64,000 nt of DNA from Ectobius pallidus (GCA_964059195.1 CAXKWD010000003.1:199788174-199852173), one strand, 5' to 3'. Positions 43,602 to 55,490 are shown, counted from the first letter of the stretch. Notes: generated by a model from the letters alone, not told the origin. Numbers and translations: made by a program.

Positions 43602-44090
43602 CTGAGAGTTACAGCTAATCTAAACTAAACTAAACTCCGTGGCGCTTCATCCCTGGAGGGACTTGGCCTACCACCCGACCGCTGCGTCATCTCCCGTAGG
43701 CAGATGGCAGGATTGGGGGGCATGTGGTCAGCATGCCGACACCCACGGCCGTTAATGGTGGTTTTCTTGACCGGAGCCGCTACTTCTCTATCAAGTAGCT
43801 CCTCAATTTTGAATCACGAGGCTGAGTGCACCCCTACCAGACCTCCCTACAGCTAATCTTTCCTCTGGTAAAATAGATCTTCTGCAATTCAGTTCCTTCT
43901 TTTCCAGTTTCTTCTCAATCGCTTTCAAAATCAACTTGAATGTGCTTTTCGACATCCGACAGTACTCATAAAACTTTTCTGGATATTCACATAAATTTTG
44001 GAATAAGGTATGATATTCCTCATATTCCATTCTTTGTCTGTTAATTTTATAAACCCACTCTCTCTCTGGTATATCATCTACAGTGTCTTG
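43602..44090 (-). pseudogene. Harbinger transposase N-terminal exon, split by a SINE
   Basis: On the minus strand WVYKINRQRMEYEEYHTLFQ, then EKFYEYCRMSKSTFKLILKA and ILPEERLAV: the N-terminal region of PIF/Harbinger DDE transposases (typical RMSxxTF and SPEERLAxTLR). If the SINE (43622-43848) and one target duplication are ignored, the frame reads on to TLR and a consensus splice donor CTCAG|GTGAGT at 43597-43606. The catalytic exons are not found. It is a deletion derivative. Confidence 0.85.
43622..43848 (-). repeat. SINE with 11-bp target duplication
   Basis: Flanked by perfect ACAGCTAATCT (43611-43621, 43849-43859). On the minus strand it begins 'tgcactcagcctcgtgattc' and ends in (tttag)n. 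The family is also at 25958-26112. An internal A/B box pair is not obvious, so the head origin is uncertain. Confidence 0.85.
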
Positions 44091-44424
44091 CAGATGACAA
44101 GCCGTTTGTCCTTCTCCTGCTTAGATACGCGGTCCAATCAGAGACGGTGAGACGGAGGGAAGACTCTTTCTGCCAGCGGCACTTCGTTAGCTCGTACACG
44201 TGATTGGCGGTGAGGGAAATGGCTCATTTGAAAAATACTGTAGTTTCCACGACAAATTCTCACTAAGCAAGAATAATTTACGTGCTCTCTTTGATAGCGC
44301 CATTCTACTGTAGCAGCGTGAGATATCCCAACACGCTTCTTCTGTTTGGCCAGTATCGCTTATCGTTCAACTCGCTTCAAACGTATCGCACTACTTTATC
44401 GCTTTCTGTCTGGCCATAGACTAA

Positions 44425-44769
44425 GACGTTTTGAAAGAAAGGGAAAATGGAACTTTGCGCCCCATGCGAGTCCCTCACTCCAACTCTCTAACTCCCTCTC
44501 CTAGTGGCGGCATTTGAACTACTAGCAGCAACATAATTTTTTCCCCTCCCCGAAGTAACTTTGAAAATGTTTATTGGCATTAATATTATCTCACTTCCAG
44601 ATGAGCTAGAAACCTAAAATTTGACAGATAACCGGCGAGATAATTCGAAAAAATTCAAAATTTTTAAATTTTAGACCAAAAAATCTTAAAGACGTTCTGC
44701 CTTTTTTTTAAGGTTTAGTATGGCTAAGTAGTAACTGGGCTACGGAATATTGCAATATTGACTTGATAT
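44425..44769. other. Gap; word shared with 24650
   Basis: 'aatggaactttgcgccccatgcgag' resembles 'aatggaactttgtgccccacgcgat' at 24653-24677, so it is probably part of a dispersed repeat. Confidence 0.4.
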
Positions 44770-45199
44770 GTAAATATACCTCTTCAAATAGAATGCTAAC
44801 CAATTCCAGTAAAACCTGCAGTGTCAGTTTTACTAGAAAAACAAATCCTATTAAATATAATTATCATCTTGACCAAGATACCACTGCAAGTTCAGACAAT
44901 ATCAGATACTTGGCTGTTTATTTAGATTCGTAACTATATTTTCATGCTCACATAGAACACATACTCACCCAAGCACTCAAAACTCTGGAATTAATACGTT
45001 TTATTTCTGCTAATCTAAAAAATCTAGAATCAATAATTACTCTCTATAAATCTCTGCTTCTTACTGCCCTAGACTGTTCGACTGTAGCTTAGAACAGTAT
45101 AACAAGTTTTGACAGTAATAATAATTAGAACTTATACAAATCAAATTTGTTTCATTAATATGTAGAAAGTCCTTCCGAAGTAAAGACTTGCAGTATAAG

Positions 45200-45900
45200 C
45201 AGGGCCGTAGCAAGGTCCTTCTGCGCCCTTGGCGAGTTTGACAAATCTGCGCCCTCCAATACTGGGGGGGTCTGAACATTTTTTTTTTTAATTTCTGTAA
45301 AATTGTTTATTATTTTAATATAAAAACACTGTTATTATCAAAGAAAACCTAAACCTCAATTTGAAAGTGAACTAAGTGTTGGACGTTCAAGGTACTAAAA
45401 CCTTATTTTCAGACGATTGAACTGCTTAAAAAAGAATTAAAGAATAAAATCTAGTATCGAAAGTAAATTACATAATAGGCCTGAGGCCTACTAAAATGTT
45501 TAACACATTAATATAGGTAAAAGTAGGCACTTTTTTTCGAATAGTTGAACCACTTTCATCTCAATAATAACGTAAATTTTATTTTATTGTCGTTATACTT
45601 TCAGTACCGGTACTGTATATGATTTATGTTATCATACTCTGTCAATATAAGAAACGTGTTAATTAAAGAACGTTGCATGACTGCTTTTTGTTTGTAGACA
45701 ACCGGCATAATACTACAGATAGTTCACGTGCAGTAATATTTAATAACCTGAAAGATTTCTTCCATTAACGTGGAATTTTTATTGCTTGATAAATTGCACT
45801 AGTCTAAAACAGGCAGGGTTTTTCATGGTTAATTTTGCGCCCTCTCTGTACGTGCGCCCTTGGCGGGGGCCCATCTCGCCACCGCCTAGCTACGGCCCAG
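45200..45900. mobile_element. 701-bp non-autonomous hAT element
   Basis: Termini CAGGGCCGTAGCAAGG and CTAGCTACGGCCCAG (one change in the last bases). Target duplication agtataag / attataag (7 of 8). 'gcgcccttggcg' is repeated near both ends. Inserted in LINE copy B; copy A shows the empty site ('gcagtatagacaa'). Confidence 0.85.
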
Positions 45901-45999
45901 ATTATAAGCAAATACTTGATCTTCTACAGCTAGAAACACTACACAATAGAAGCATGACAACTGTTGATAATTTCGTAGTATGTGTTTTTCGAAGGTATA

Positions 46000-46997
46000 T
46001 CTAATATATAAAGTCGAATGTGTATTTGTGGGTATGTATGTTTGTTCCTTATACAAATCTACATTTCTTTACCAATTTACACGGAATTTTGCACACATAC
46101 CCAGTTAAGCCCGGAAAGTATAGCGGTCAACATTAAAATTGAAACAAATCAGTCCTTCCCTTGAAAATTATATAATTTCTGTGAATATTCTACTGAAAAA
46201 AATGAAATGTTGTTCAGTTCACATGGCAACAGTGAATTGTTTACTGTGATTACATAGGGCCTTGGCAACTATATAGCCTAATGCTGGACTTTAACGAATT
46301 ATGAGTCCATGTAATATATTGGCGAAAATAATTACTGAAAAATGAATTACACGAAAATAAAGCACAGTGTGATGCAGTCACATAACTTTCTCTACCCTCG
46401 ACATAAGAAATATTTTCTCACTTCACATTTTGATGTAGAATAAGAGGTCGTATTGCAGGAACAACTTAAGTGTGTGAGTATGCTATATCAGAAGTCGGTA
46501 AATAGTCAGTTATCCATAGCTGTAGGCTTTGTATTAGTTGAGATTTATCATAGGCCCTAAGCATGGGATGGAACATTTTGAGTCCTATACTCGCAGTATA
46601 TTATGTCCCGGGTTTTAGGGGAGGAAAGTATGAAAGTGATACTGCATTTCTATTTTATTTCAGGCCCGAAACGGTTTAACATGAGAATGAGAAATAAAAT
46701 TTTCCGTCAAGTCAATACAATCTTATGTAATTTATGTTTCTTCTTATTTCAACCCCTCCCAGGCATGATGAGTAGAAGCAACGGAATGCAGCATTCGACA
46801 TCCTCTATGAACCATAAAAAGCTATATCTAGCGTTTTCTGAGGGAATAGTCTGAGTGCCATATGTTGTTCTTCCTCATTTCGAATTCTACATACATTATT
46901 ATATCAGGACCTAGAGTTTCAACATCGAAAGTCCTCCATAAGTTAATTTCAAATTACAAAATACAAAGCCCGGGCGACGCCGGGCCTTTTCAGCTAG
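46000..46997 (+). mobile_element. Non-autonomous Helitron
   Basis: Starts TCTAATATATAAAG and ends with a GC hairpin 'gcccgggcgacgccgggc' followed by 'ttttcagCTAG', inserted between A (45999) and T (46998) without target duplication. LINE copy A supplies the empty site ('gaggta' joined to 'atgtaaattg'). No Rep/helicase coding was found. Confidence 0.88.
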
Positions 46998-47149
46998 TAA
47001 ACTATAAATATGTCTTAGAGAACTCAGGACTACGGTTGCCATAGAATAGAAAGATAAGAAGTCACTCATTTTTTTGTTAAACAGTTATAACTTACACCCT
47101 TTCAGTTTTCCGCTGTCCCATATCAGAAATTCCTTAATGCTGATATTTT

Positions 47150-48015
47150 TAAGTAAAACTTCTTTAGTGGCGGTAGAGGGTAAATCGGGAAAATCAGTCA
47201 CACTAAAACCGTTACAATCAGTCACACGAAATCAGTCACACTCAAAACCGACTTGTTTCGGTGCGGACTGCACAGAAAACAATCAACTCAATGATTAGGA
47301 GTAATCAAAGGAAATTTTTCAGACCTTACTTCCTCAATGGCAATAGACAATTCCTAAGCAATCTAAAGGTATATTATCTATTTTATGGAACTCGGAGGTT
47401 CATTACCGCGCAAATCCAAAATTAAAAAATACAAATTTCCAAAATTTAAAAAACAAAATTAAAAATTAAAACATCCAAAAGTCCAAAATTTAATAAATAA
47501 TAAATTCCAAAATTAAAAATCGAAAATACAAAAATTTAAAAAAAATCTAAAAATCCAAAATTAAAAAACTAAAATACAAAATTAAAAAAACAAAAAAAAT
47601 AAAAAATTCAAAGAATCAAAATTTAAAAATCCAAAATGAAAAACTTCAAAGACTCAATATCAAAAATCCAAAATTAGAAAAATTAAAAATCCAAAATTAA
47701 AAAATACAAATTTCCAAAATTTAAAAAAAACAAGATTAAAAATTATATCTTCCAAAAATCCAAAATTTAATAAATAATAAAATAAAAAATTTAACAATCC
47801 AAAAATAAAAAAATTAACAATTCAAAAATAGAAAATTTAAAAAATCCAAAATTAAAAGTTCAAAGATCCAAAATTAAAAAGTCCAAAATCCAAAATTTAA
47901 AAAGTCCAAAAACCTAATATTAAAAAGTCCAACAATGCAAAATTGAAAAAATCCAATAATAAAAAATTGAAAAAAAAATAATAATAAAATAAAGTTTTAC
48001 TTCTGTCGCGTGGCG
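47150..48015 (+). repeat. A-rich repeat element, third copy
   Basis: 'aaaacttctttagtggcggtag', 'cggactgcacagaaaacaatcaactcaatgattagg' and then ~580 bp of (aaaatccaaaattt)-like units match 28010-28510 and the complement of 8790-9240. Here it interrupts LINE copy B, which shows that this block has moved as a unit. Borders are approximate. Confidence 0.75.
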
Positions 48016-48300
48016 TTTAATAGAAGTAGGTGACCTGCTTTCCTTAAACACAGACCAATTACACAGCTATGACTGCAACAAATTAACTGTCATTCACCTC
48101 ATGGAGACAATGTACTTGCTTCCACAGCTGACTTGACATATATAGGCCTACAAGTTAGATCTTACATGAAAGGATTCCTGTAATTTCTATTGTATAAAAT
48201 GTTATTTGTTTGTTTATCATTATTACAGTCATCCGTATCATAAATCATCCTATTTAAAATTTGTAAAAACCTGTCTGTAGCATGTATAAATAAATAAATG

Positions 48301-48393
48301 AAATTAAACTATTATTATTTTATTATTATCAATATATTATTATTATCACCATTATCATTATTATTATCATTATCATCATCATATCATTATCAT
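48301..48393 (+). repeat. (ATT)/(ATC) microsatellite
   Basis: Tail region of the LINE. It contains the 'attatcat' target used by the 12.8-kb element. Confidence 0.8.
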
Positions 48394-48743
48394 TAGGGAC
48401 CGGATTTTTAGGTTTTTAAAAACACTGTTTTTTTTCCGTTGGGTGAAATAGTTTTTTTTAGGTTTTTTGTAATAATTGGTTTAATGAATTTGAATGTACT
48501 ACATAGGATTCAATACGTAATACTTGTAAAGTTTAACTTAACAAAATTGGCTTAAATTTGTGTAAACTTGTTTTAGGACAATATTAGGCCTATACAATTG
48601 AAGAAAGAACGCATAAACAATCAAAAGAAGCAGTGAAATAAGATTGCCTCACATTTCCTGGTTACAGAATATCACTAAATATCTTTCAAGATTCTCAATT
48701 GTGAAGTTCTTCATGTTATCTCTTAGTTAATACTGTTTGCAGA

Positions 48744-50353
48744 CAGTGGCGTAGGAAGGGGGGTGACAAAATAAAAATGTGTCTTTGTAAGTGAAAAAAA
48801 TCGCTCAAGGGAATTTAAAGAAAATAATAATATTTTTTAAAACAATTAAATAAGCTTAACAACTTTCTGTAAGTCAACATGCGAATTGAAACTTTTAGTT
48901 TTAAATTAAGTCAACAAAGGTAATAAAACGCGGCTGAACTGGCCGCTGTGTTGATACGAGCAATAATATAATGGTTAGGGGGAGGGGTGTTTATTTCTGT
49001 CGATGCTTGTCTCTGCAGTTTTATTAATTTAAATGAGACTTCAACAATCGGTGATATTTTATATCACTCAAGCCGCAACCAATTCTACTCGCTGCGGCAG
49101 TCATGGCTTTGACGAAAATAAACTTCGAATGTGAGTTGACTCCGAAGTCTACTTCAATCTAGATTTTGAACTGGGATGTGCGCATATTTAAGAATAGATT
49201 ATTAATAATACAGTTCCGTAAAAGAGTCCCATTACTTGTTTATGAAATTTCTTAGGATCAACCTATAAAAAATTGATGTGTAATTCACATAACTTCCTCT
49301 GCCCAAGTAAAAGTTAGCCTCCCCTTAAAAATAAGAGAAAGTTGTCGCCAATCTTCGTGTCACATCCCCATAAGGCACCTAACCCAAATACAAAATTTTG
49401 TTTTCGTACGATTTTCCGTTGCAAGATGCCGTATTGCAATGAGCGCGTATTCAGAGTGGGTGGCTTATAACTACCCTTCAGATAATTATTTCGAAAAAGT
49501 GTCTCAAATAAAAGTTTTAGCTCTTAGTATAACCAACCCTCGTGCAAAATTTAAAGAAAATCGTTAGAGCCGTTTTCGAGAAAACTTTCTTTAGGTAAAA
49601 ATAAGGAAAACGTGTCTCCAATCTTCGGTTCACATCTTGAAAGGTATCTGACATAAATACAAAATTTTGTCCTTTTATCAAAATTCATATTTCCAAAATT
49701 TGAGATTTCGCTTGGAAAACGAAATATAGAAATATAAAAAAATCACTCAAAAAATAAAAATTTGCACAATTTCGGGAGTGTATTTTGGCCTAGATGTTCG
49801 CTTTATTAACGGTAAAACCCACACTCTGTCGCTCACGAAAACAATGTTATCTGTCTGTCTATAACGCACTTTAGATTAATAAAAATAATAATGGAATTTA
49901 TTGTCGTTTAACAGTACAATGTACAATGTACAGCACAATGTACTTGATATGTATGTCTTTCCTTAATCCTAACAAAATTGGCTGAATTAGGTTAACTATT
50001 ATGTCTTATTTGCACCATTGGTAGCACTGGTTACAACATGGCTACAACATGGTAACTCGAATCGCTTTATGGATGGTTGATTCATAGTATATCATGATTT
50101 CGGAGCTTAGTTTTGTTTTTATATAACAAAATAATTATTACTAATTTTGCATAATCCGTTGAGTTTACGAGTTACATCAGATAATTTCGTTGCAGCTGCA
50201 TCTATCGATAAACTCTTAAACTTTCGTGGGATTACCTTTGACTATCCAAAAAATAACACTTGGAACTGTTCCATCTTTTAATAATTTAAATGGGGGGGGG
50301 GGGTGACAAGAAATTTTCCGCACCGGGTACCACCTAAGCTTGCTACGCCACTG
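48744..50353. mobile_element. 1.6-kb non-autonomous hAT element
   Basis: Termini CAGTGGCGTAGGAAGG and GCTTGCTACGCCACTG. Target duplication tttgcaga / tatgcaga (7 of 8). A tandem-like pair ('ccaatcttcg...cacatc...acaaaattttgt') lies at 49350 and 49620. No transposase seen. Confidence 0.85.
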
Positions 50354-50944
50354 TATGCAGACACTGCCGTTCTCAGAATTCGAATCCGATGCTTCTAATT
50401 TAGTGAGTAAAATACTTTATGGTTGGATGTGGTTAATGTGAAACTGATTATTTACCGGTTGTTACGCATGCTAACCGCACAACAGATCAACTAGGGACGA
50501 AAATGTCCCCCTTTTCTAGAAAGGCAAATAATACTTACGTGTTTCTGGCAGGCTTGACAAAATATTACTTTGCCAATCTGTAGTGAAATTCAGGTCGTCG
50601 CCAATCCACAGGCCGTAATACACTCGATTTCATTTGTTTCGGCATAATTAACACGTCTTCTTAAAACTCACAGTGCGACCACTAAGCAGGGCCGTCGCGT
50701 GGGCGGGGCGAGCGGGGCGATCGCCCGGGCGCCGCAACCAGGGGGGCGCCGTGGCAACGGCAAAAATAAAACAACAACATTTGAAAAAATAAGTAGGATT
50801 TACATGACGTATTTTTTAAAGTTACGTATAACTGAATTTTGAACATTGCGTTGTATGTTTTTATTGAACAAATAAATATTTGACACCAATAACTTTAGGC
50901 CTATATTTGCTAAGTTTTCCCATAATAAATATTTGCTTATAAAG

Positions 50945-51094
50945 ACATATTTACGATCAACTACGTCACAGAAGAGACTGAATTCTCTGGCCTTCTTGTC
51001 AATTGAAAACGATGAAGCACAAAAAATAGACTTGATGGAAATTCTAACGACATTTGCTCGTGCAAAAACCAGGCGAATGCCATTTAATGTTTAG
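50945..51094 (+). pseudogene. hAT transposase C-terminal end
   Basis: TYLRSTTSQKRLNSLAFLSI, then ENDEAQKIDLMEILTTFARA and stop after PFNV. This is the hAT dimerisation-domain tail (consensus YLRSTMSQERLNGLALLSIE). The 49 codons are intact, but no upstream coding is present. It shows the plus-strand direction of the parent element. Confidence 0.88.
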
Positions 51095-51338
51095 TACCTT
51101 TTCTTAATTTGATAAACGCGGTTCCCTTTTCTATATTCTATTCAATGTATGTAACGAGGTTTCCCACACTATTAATTTGTAGTCCATTAATAATGCCTAT
51201 AGTATTTTTTATGATTGTTAAGATTTTCTTACATTACTAAACTTTATTAATTTGATTTTCAATACAATCTTATTAAAAAATTTAAATAATTTTATTTCTG
51301 GTATTTTTGTAAGGTAATCCGATTAGGTGTCTCTTTTG

Positions 51339-51530
51339 GGCACAAAAACACAGACAGCGACGCAACCCGACGCGCAACTTTGCTAACGAGCGACTGGACG
51401 CGATGCGGCTTGGAATTTGTCCAATCCACGTCACCCCAAGTCGCGTCCCTCATTGAGTGCTTAACCCCATATGTTTATAGTATTTGATAGTGTCGCGTCA
51501 CGTCGCTCGCTGTGTGTGTTTGAATCCCTA
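51339..51530. mobile_element. Small inverted-repeat insert
   Basis: 'cacaaaaacacagacagcgacg' pairs imperfectly with 'cgtcgctcgctgtgtgtgtttg'. The interior is rich in GCGAC words. Possibly a PIF-like MITE; no target duplication confirmed. Confidence 0.45.
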
Positions 51531-51731
51531 CGGATAGGTGGAATGTCGGAAGGGTGCACGTGGGATTGAGTTTGGGGGGGGTGGGGCACCTGACGAAATC
51601 TTGCCCCGGGCGCCAACAAACCACGCGACGGCCCTGCCACTAAGTATGAATAACAGGGCAGTAATAAAGGCAAACAAGGACTTAAAAACGCAGAAATCTA
51701 TATCCTTGTTCATCTGGTGCTGTGAATTGAG

Positions 51732-51800
51732 CTCCGGCTTAGCTCAGTTGGTAGAGCATTGGCGCGAATAGCCATAGGTCCTGGGTTCAAGTTGCGGCGG
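51732..51800 (+). repeat. tRNA-like head at the 5' end of the RTE element
   Basis: 'cttagctcagttggtagagc' is a good D-arm/A box. 'cctgggttcaagttg' is a B box. The anticodon-like loop gcGAAta lacks U33, the acceptor pairing is poor and the T-stem does not close. It is a degenerate tRNA-derived segment, perhaps the promoter of the LINE or a SINE fused to it. Confidence 0.65.
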
Positions 51801-51814
51801 GTCGGTTTTAAGAG

Positions 51815-52585
51815 ATGTTTGTGTGGGCGCCAGATATAGTATTTCTATATCAATATGTCCAACTGGAGCAGTATAAAATGGACATAGTCTGTTTACAGGA
51901 AATCAGATGGATCGGTGAGGGTATTATAGAAAGGAAAAACTGGACTATGTTTTATAGCTGCCATAAAAAAGAACATATGCTTGGGGTGGGCTTCGTTATT
52001 GGTAACCAGATGAAACAAAATGTAATACAGTTTGAGGCAGTCAATGAGAGGGTCTGTAAGCTGAGAATCAAGGGAAAATTCTTTAACTATAGCATTATTA
52101 ATATACATGCTCCCACGGAGGATAAGGATGATCAGGAAAAGGAGAGCTTCTACCAAAAACTACTGGACCTCTATGATAAATGCCCTAGGCATGACATTAA
52201 AATTGTCATAGGCGACGCTAACGCTCAAGTAGGAAAGGAGGAGATATATGATGACGTGGCTGGTAAGAATGGACTACATAGTGCCACCAACGACAACGGA
52301 GAGAGACTCATTAACTTTGCTGCATCCAGAAACATGGTGATAGGATCTACCTTATTCGAGCATAAAAATATACACCTAGCAACATGGCGTTCGCCGGATA
52401 AGACACATTTCAACCAGATCGGCCATGTCTTGATAGATAGAAGACATGCCTCGAATTTGATGGATGTGAGAGCCTTCAGAGGAGCGAATATAGACTCTGA
52501 CCATTATCTGGTACTAGCCAAGATTAGGGCAAGAGTCTCTAATGTCAAGAGAGATAGAGGTATCAGAGTCGAAAAAAAGATATAA
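51815..52585 (+). pseudogene. RTE AP-endonuclease domain
   Basis: Apurinic-type endonuclease that nicks target DNA for target-primed reverse transcription. Visible motifs: VCLQEIRW (catalytic Glu), the INIHAPTED strand, IGDANAQVG (Asp/Asn), ATWRSPDKTHFNQIGHVLID and SDHYLV (His). FNQIGH has Gly where the family has Asp, a probable loss of a catalytic residue. The frame ends at VEKKI in an A7 run, where a one-base change separates it from the reverse transcriptase. Proteins of this type are often misnamed craniofacial development protein 2. Confidence 0.88.
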
Positions 52586-54455
52586 CTGTGACAAGCTGAA
52601 GGATAAGGACACTGCATCTCAGTATGCAAATGAACTGGATAAGTGCCTGGCGAACCCAGAACTGAGTGAGAATTTAACAGCAGAGGGTAGATGGGCTTCC
52701 ATGTCGATAAAGATTAAAAACACAGCCGAAATACGAACTGATAATATCTATAAGAATGACGATTGGTTCGATGAAGAATGCAGGGCGGTAACAGATGAAA
52801 AAAATAGTAGGTATAATAGCATGCATAGTAAAAGATTTACAAGAGCGGCTGTGGAGGGGTATCGAGAGGCTAGGAGAAAGGAAAAGAAGATACATAGAAA
52901 GAAAAAGAGGGAGCATGCTAATCGTAAGGTGGAGGAGTTAGAGCACCATAGATCAAAGAATGAAATTAGACTTTTTTACGGAGAAATTAATCGTAATAGA
53001 AGTGATTTTAAACCTAGGACAATAATCTGTAAGGATGAAAAAGGAGATTTACTTATGATGAAAGAGGATATTTTAAACAGATGGCAGAGACATTTTAGTG
53101 ACCTTTTAACTAACAAAGAAGGTGTCAATGGTGATGATGGTCTTAGAGTTGAGAACCATGGAGACGGTATGGAGGACAGACCACCAACAATGGAAGAAAC
53201 GCAGGAAGCAATCACAAAATTAAAGAATAACAAGGCCCCTGGCCTGGATAATCTGCAGGCGGAATTACTCAAGCAAGGAGGCCAGGAGTGTGCTAACCAA
53301 ATCCACTTATTAATGACAAAAGTTTGGGAAAGTGAAAACATGCCCAACTCCTGGAATAGCAGCATCATATGTCCCATCTTTAAAAAGGGAGACCCTCTGG
53401 TCTGTTCTAACTATAGAGGGATCAGTTTGCTGAACACTGTCTATAAAGTATTTTCTACCATCTTATTCTGCCGGCTAACGAAGCACACGGAAAAAGAGAT
53501 AGGTAACTATCAGAGTGGGTTTCGACCGAATAGATCAACGGTGGAGCAGATATTCACTCTCGGGCAGATTCTACAAAAAACACATGAATTCCACATAACC
53601 ACACATCACCTATTCATGGATTTTAAGGCAGCCTACGACTCTATTAATAGACAGCAACTGTATCTAGCTATGAAAGAATTAAAAATTCCGGATAAGCTGA
53701 TTAGGCTGACCCAGATGACCATGAGTAATACTGTGTGTCAGGTTAAAATCCAATCCTCGCTGACAGCTGAATTTGAATACACAAATGGACTGAGGCAGGG
53801 GGACGCTTTAGCTTGCATATTATTTAACATTGCCCTAGAAAAGGCAATAAGGGATTCCGGAATACAAACGACTAACACTATATATTACAAATCAGTACAG
53901 CTCCTGGCTTATGCCGATGATATCGACATAATCGCGAGATCAAGGAGAGCAATGATTGAAGCATTTAACTCGCTAGCGGACCAAGCAAATAAGATGGGGC
54001 TGCAAATAAATGAAAAGAAAACTAAATACATGATCTGCAACCCAGTAAAGGCGTGTGACTTAAGCAAACAACTTGAGGTCGGAAGTTATAAATTCGAACG
54101 AGTTAGTAATTTTAGCTATCTTGGCTCTCTGATCAGCCAGGATAATGATGTGAGTGCAGAAATTGGAAGGAGAATACTCCTTGCTAACAGATGTTATTAT
54201 GGTCTTGCAAAATGCCTTAGATCTAAATTGCTGACCCATCAAAGCAAGATCACGATCTATAAAACACTGATCAGGCCGGTTCTCACCTATGCCTCAGAGG
54301 CGTGGACCCTAAATAAGAAGAACATGAATAGACTAAGTATTTTTGTGAGGAAGATCCTAAGGGCCATCTATGGACCAACTAGAGTGAATAATGAATGGAG
54401 GATCCGCTACAACCAGACCAGAAACTGTATGAACTGTTCAATGAACCTGATGTAA
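52542..54455 (+). pseudogene. RTE reverse transcriptase domain
   Basis: After a basic linker, RT motifs appear in order: NNKAPGLDN, FKKGDPLVCSNYRGISLLN, GFRPNRSTVEQI, LFMDFKAAYDSINRQQL (catalytic Asp), NGLRQGDALACILFN, LLAYADDIDIIA (YADD box) and the thumb ASEAWTLNKKN. All catalytic aspartates are present. The frame is lost at 54412-54421 by an exact 5-bp tandem duplication (ACCAG ACCAG), so the last domain lies in another frame. The ATG at 52542 is not the natural start; the protein would be continuous with the endonuclease. Confidence 0.92.
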
Positions 54456-54682
54456 TCAGGTTCATTAAAATGGGTCGCCTAAGATGGGCTGGGTACGTAG
54501 CGAGAATGGAGGAAACAAGACCAGCTATCAGAGCACTCCAAGTTGACCCAGGAGGCCAGAGACAGAGGGGAAGACCGAGAGCCAGATGGGAGGATGATAT
54601 TACGGACGATGCTAGAACCATGGGAGTGAAAAACTGGATGAGAGCTGCGAGGAATAGGGATGAATGGCGGAGACTTATTTGA
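54395..54682 (+). pseudogene. RTE C-terminal domain
   Basis: LFNEPDVIRFIKMGRLRWAG, then YVARMEETRPAIRAL, GRPRARWEDDITDD and NWMRAARNRDEWRRLI and stop. This is the characteristic C-terminus after the RT thumb, in frame only if the 5-bp duplication at 54412-54421 is disregarded. Confidence 0.88.
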
Positions 54683-54749
54683 ACAGCCAGGACCCAGGAA
54701 GGGTTGTAGTGCTATGGATGATGATATCAATATGTTGATGATGACCCTC

Positions 54750-55490
54750 CGGTAGCTTCAAGTCGGTTGCGAGCAGGTTTCGTCTCTCTCAGGGCGGGAA
54801 TGGTAGGCTTGCAGATCGATGACACTTCTCTTTTATAAATGATAATAAATTTTAAAATTGAACATAAAACTTTTATTTGTAGTACTAAATCAGATTCCAG
54901 ATGGACGAAATACAACTTGTACAATAATTAATACAATGTTCGTTAATTATTACTGGTCAGTATTTTAATAGCAAACTGATGTGGTGAATAATTTTAAAGT
55001 CCAATTTAATATTCACTCGCACGTTGCTGAGTATGAAAATTCCCGTGGTTGAAAAATTTTCTAAGTGGAATAAATTATATCCCTCAAATGTTTAAGTATG
55101 GAAAATTAATGTCCGAAAATATTCTAAGTTAGATATACTTTCCTCCGCGAACGATCGCGGTACTGGGGGAACCAACTGTCCCTATAGACTTTTGATCGTA
55201 GAATGATAGCTCTTACACTCGCATAAATTTTAACAACTGAAAAATCCATATAAGGACCGCCCTTTTACCCCATACTATTAACCCCACGTGATACTTATGC
55301 TACATATAATTGGAAGCTAACAATTTTACCATCAGCCAATAGTATAAGACTGACTTTCTTAACTGGCATCTGGAAATTCCCCGCACCCTCTAAAAGAAAC
55401 CCAAGTGTTTAATTGTTCTCACCTTCGCGAAGGCTTATGCGATAATCATCAGTTTGCCATTGTGATAGTGAATATGGATATACACACTTA
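54750..55490. other. Interior of the 12.8-kb hAT-like element
   Basis: No coding identified. 'gtagcttcaagtcggttgcgagc' near 54762 shares 'gcttcaagtcgg' with the hairpin at 27642-27691. Confidence 0.45.

Larger units (their letters stand above)
43222..44421 (-). mobile_element. PIF/Harbinger element, TAA target duplication
   Basis: GGGTACGTCCAGACAGAGCG on the left pairs with GCTTTCTGTCTGGCCATAGAC on the right, with TAA on both sides (43219-43221, 44422-44424). It carries part of a Harbinger transposase on the minus strand. A perfect 19-bp palindrome (AAATGAACGATCATTCTAT, spacer TAA) lies at 43307-43347. Confidence 0.82.
44770..48300 (+). mobile_element. LINE 3' part, copy B, with three nested insertions
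   Basis: RT C-terminal coding (44790-45060: DNIRYLAVYLDS, stop, LYFHAHIEHILTQALKTLEL, ITLYKSLLLTALD) continues after 45900 (YKQILDLLQLETLHNRSMTT) and after 46998 (NYKYVLENSGLRL). The 3' UTR ends 'gtctgtagcatgtataaataaataaatg' at 48290. Copy A (19800-22135) has the same order without these insertions. Confidence 0.82.
50687..51636 (+). mobile_element. 950-bp hAT element retaining a transposase C-terminus
   Basis: Termini CAGGGCCGTCGCGTGG and CCACGCGACGGCCCTG, perfect to 16 bp, with perfect 8-bp duplications ccactaag (50679-50686, 51637-51644). It appears recent by its intact ends. A small inverted insert lies inside at 51339-51530. Confidence 0.92.
51732..54746 (+). mobile_element. Nearly full-length RTE-type LINE
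   Basis: Order: tRNA-like head, AP endonuclease, reverse transcriptase, C-terminal domain, then a very short 3' end with 'gatgatgatatcaatatgttgatgatga', typical of RTE elements. Two frame breaks separate the coding parts. Clean target-site duplications were not identified. Confidence 0.85.

Noticed and set aside
51732..51800. Functional tRNA gene
   Set aside because: The D-arm is good, but the T-stem and acceptor do not pair and position 33 is not U. It fits a tRNA-derived LINE/SINE head.
51815..52585. Host gene similar to craniofacial development protein 2
   Set aside because: That name is commonly attached to RTE endonucleases. RT and C-terminal domains follow directly, so it is a retrotransposon.
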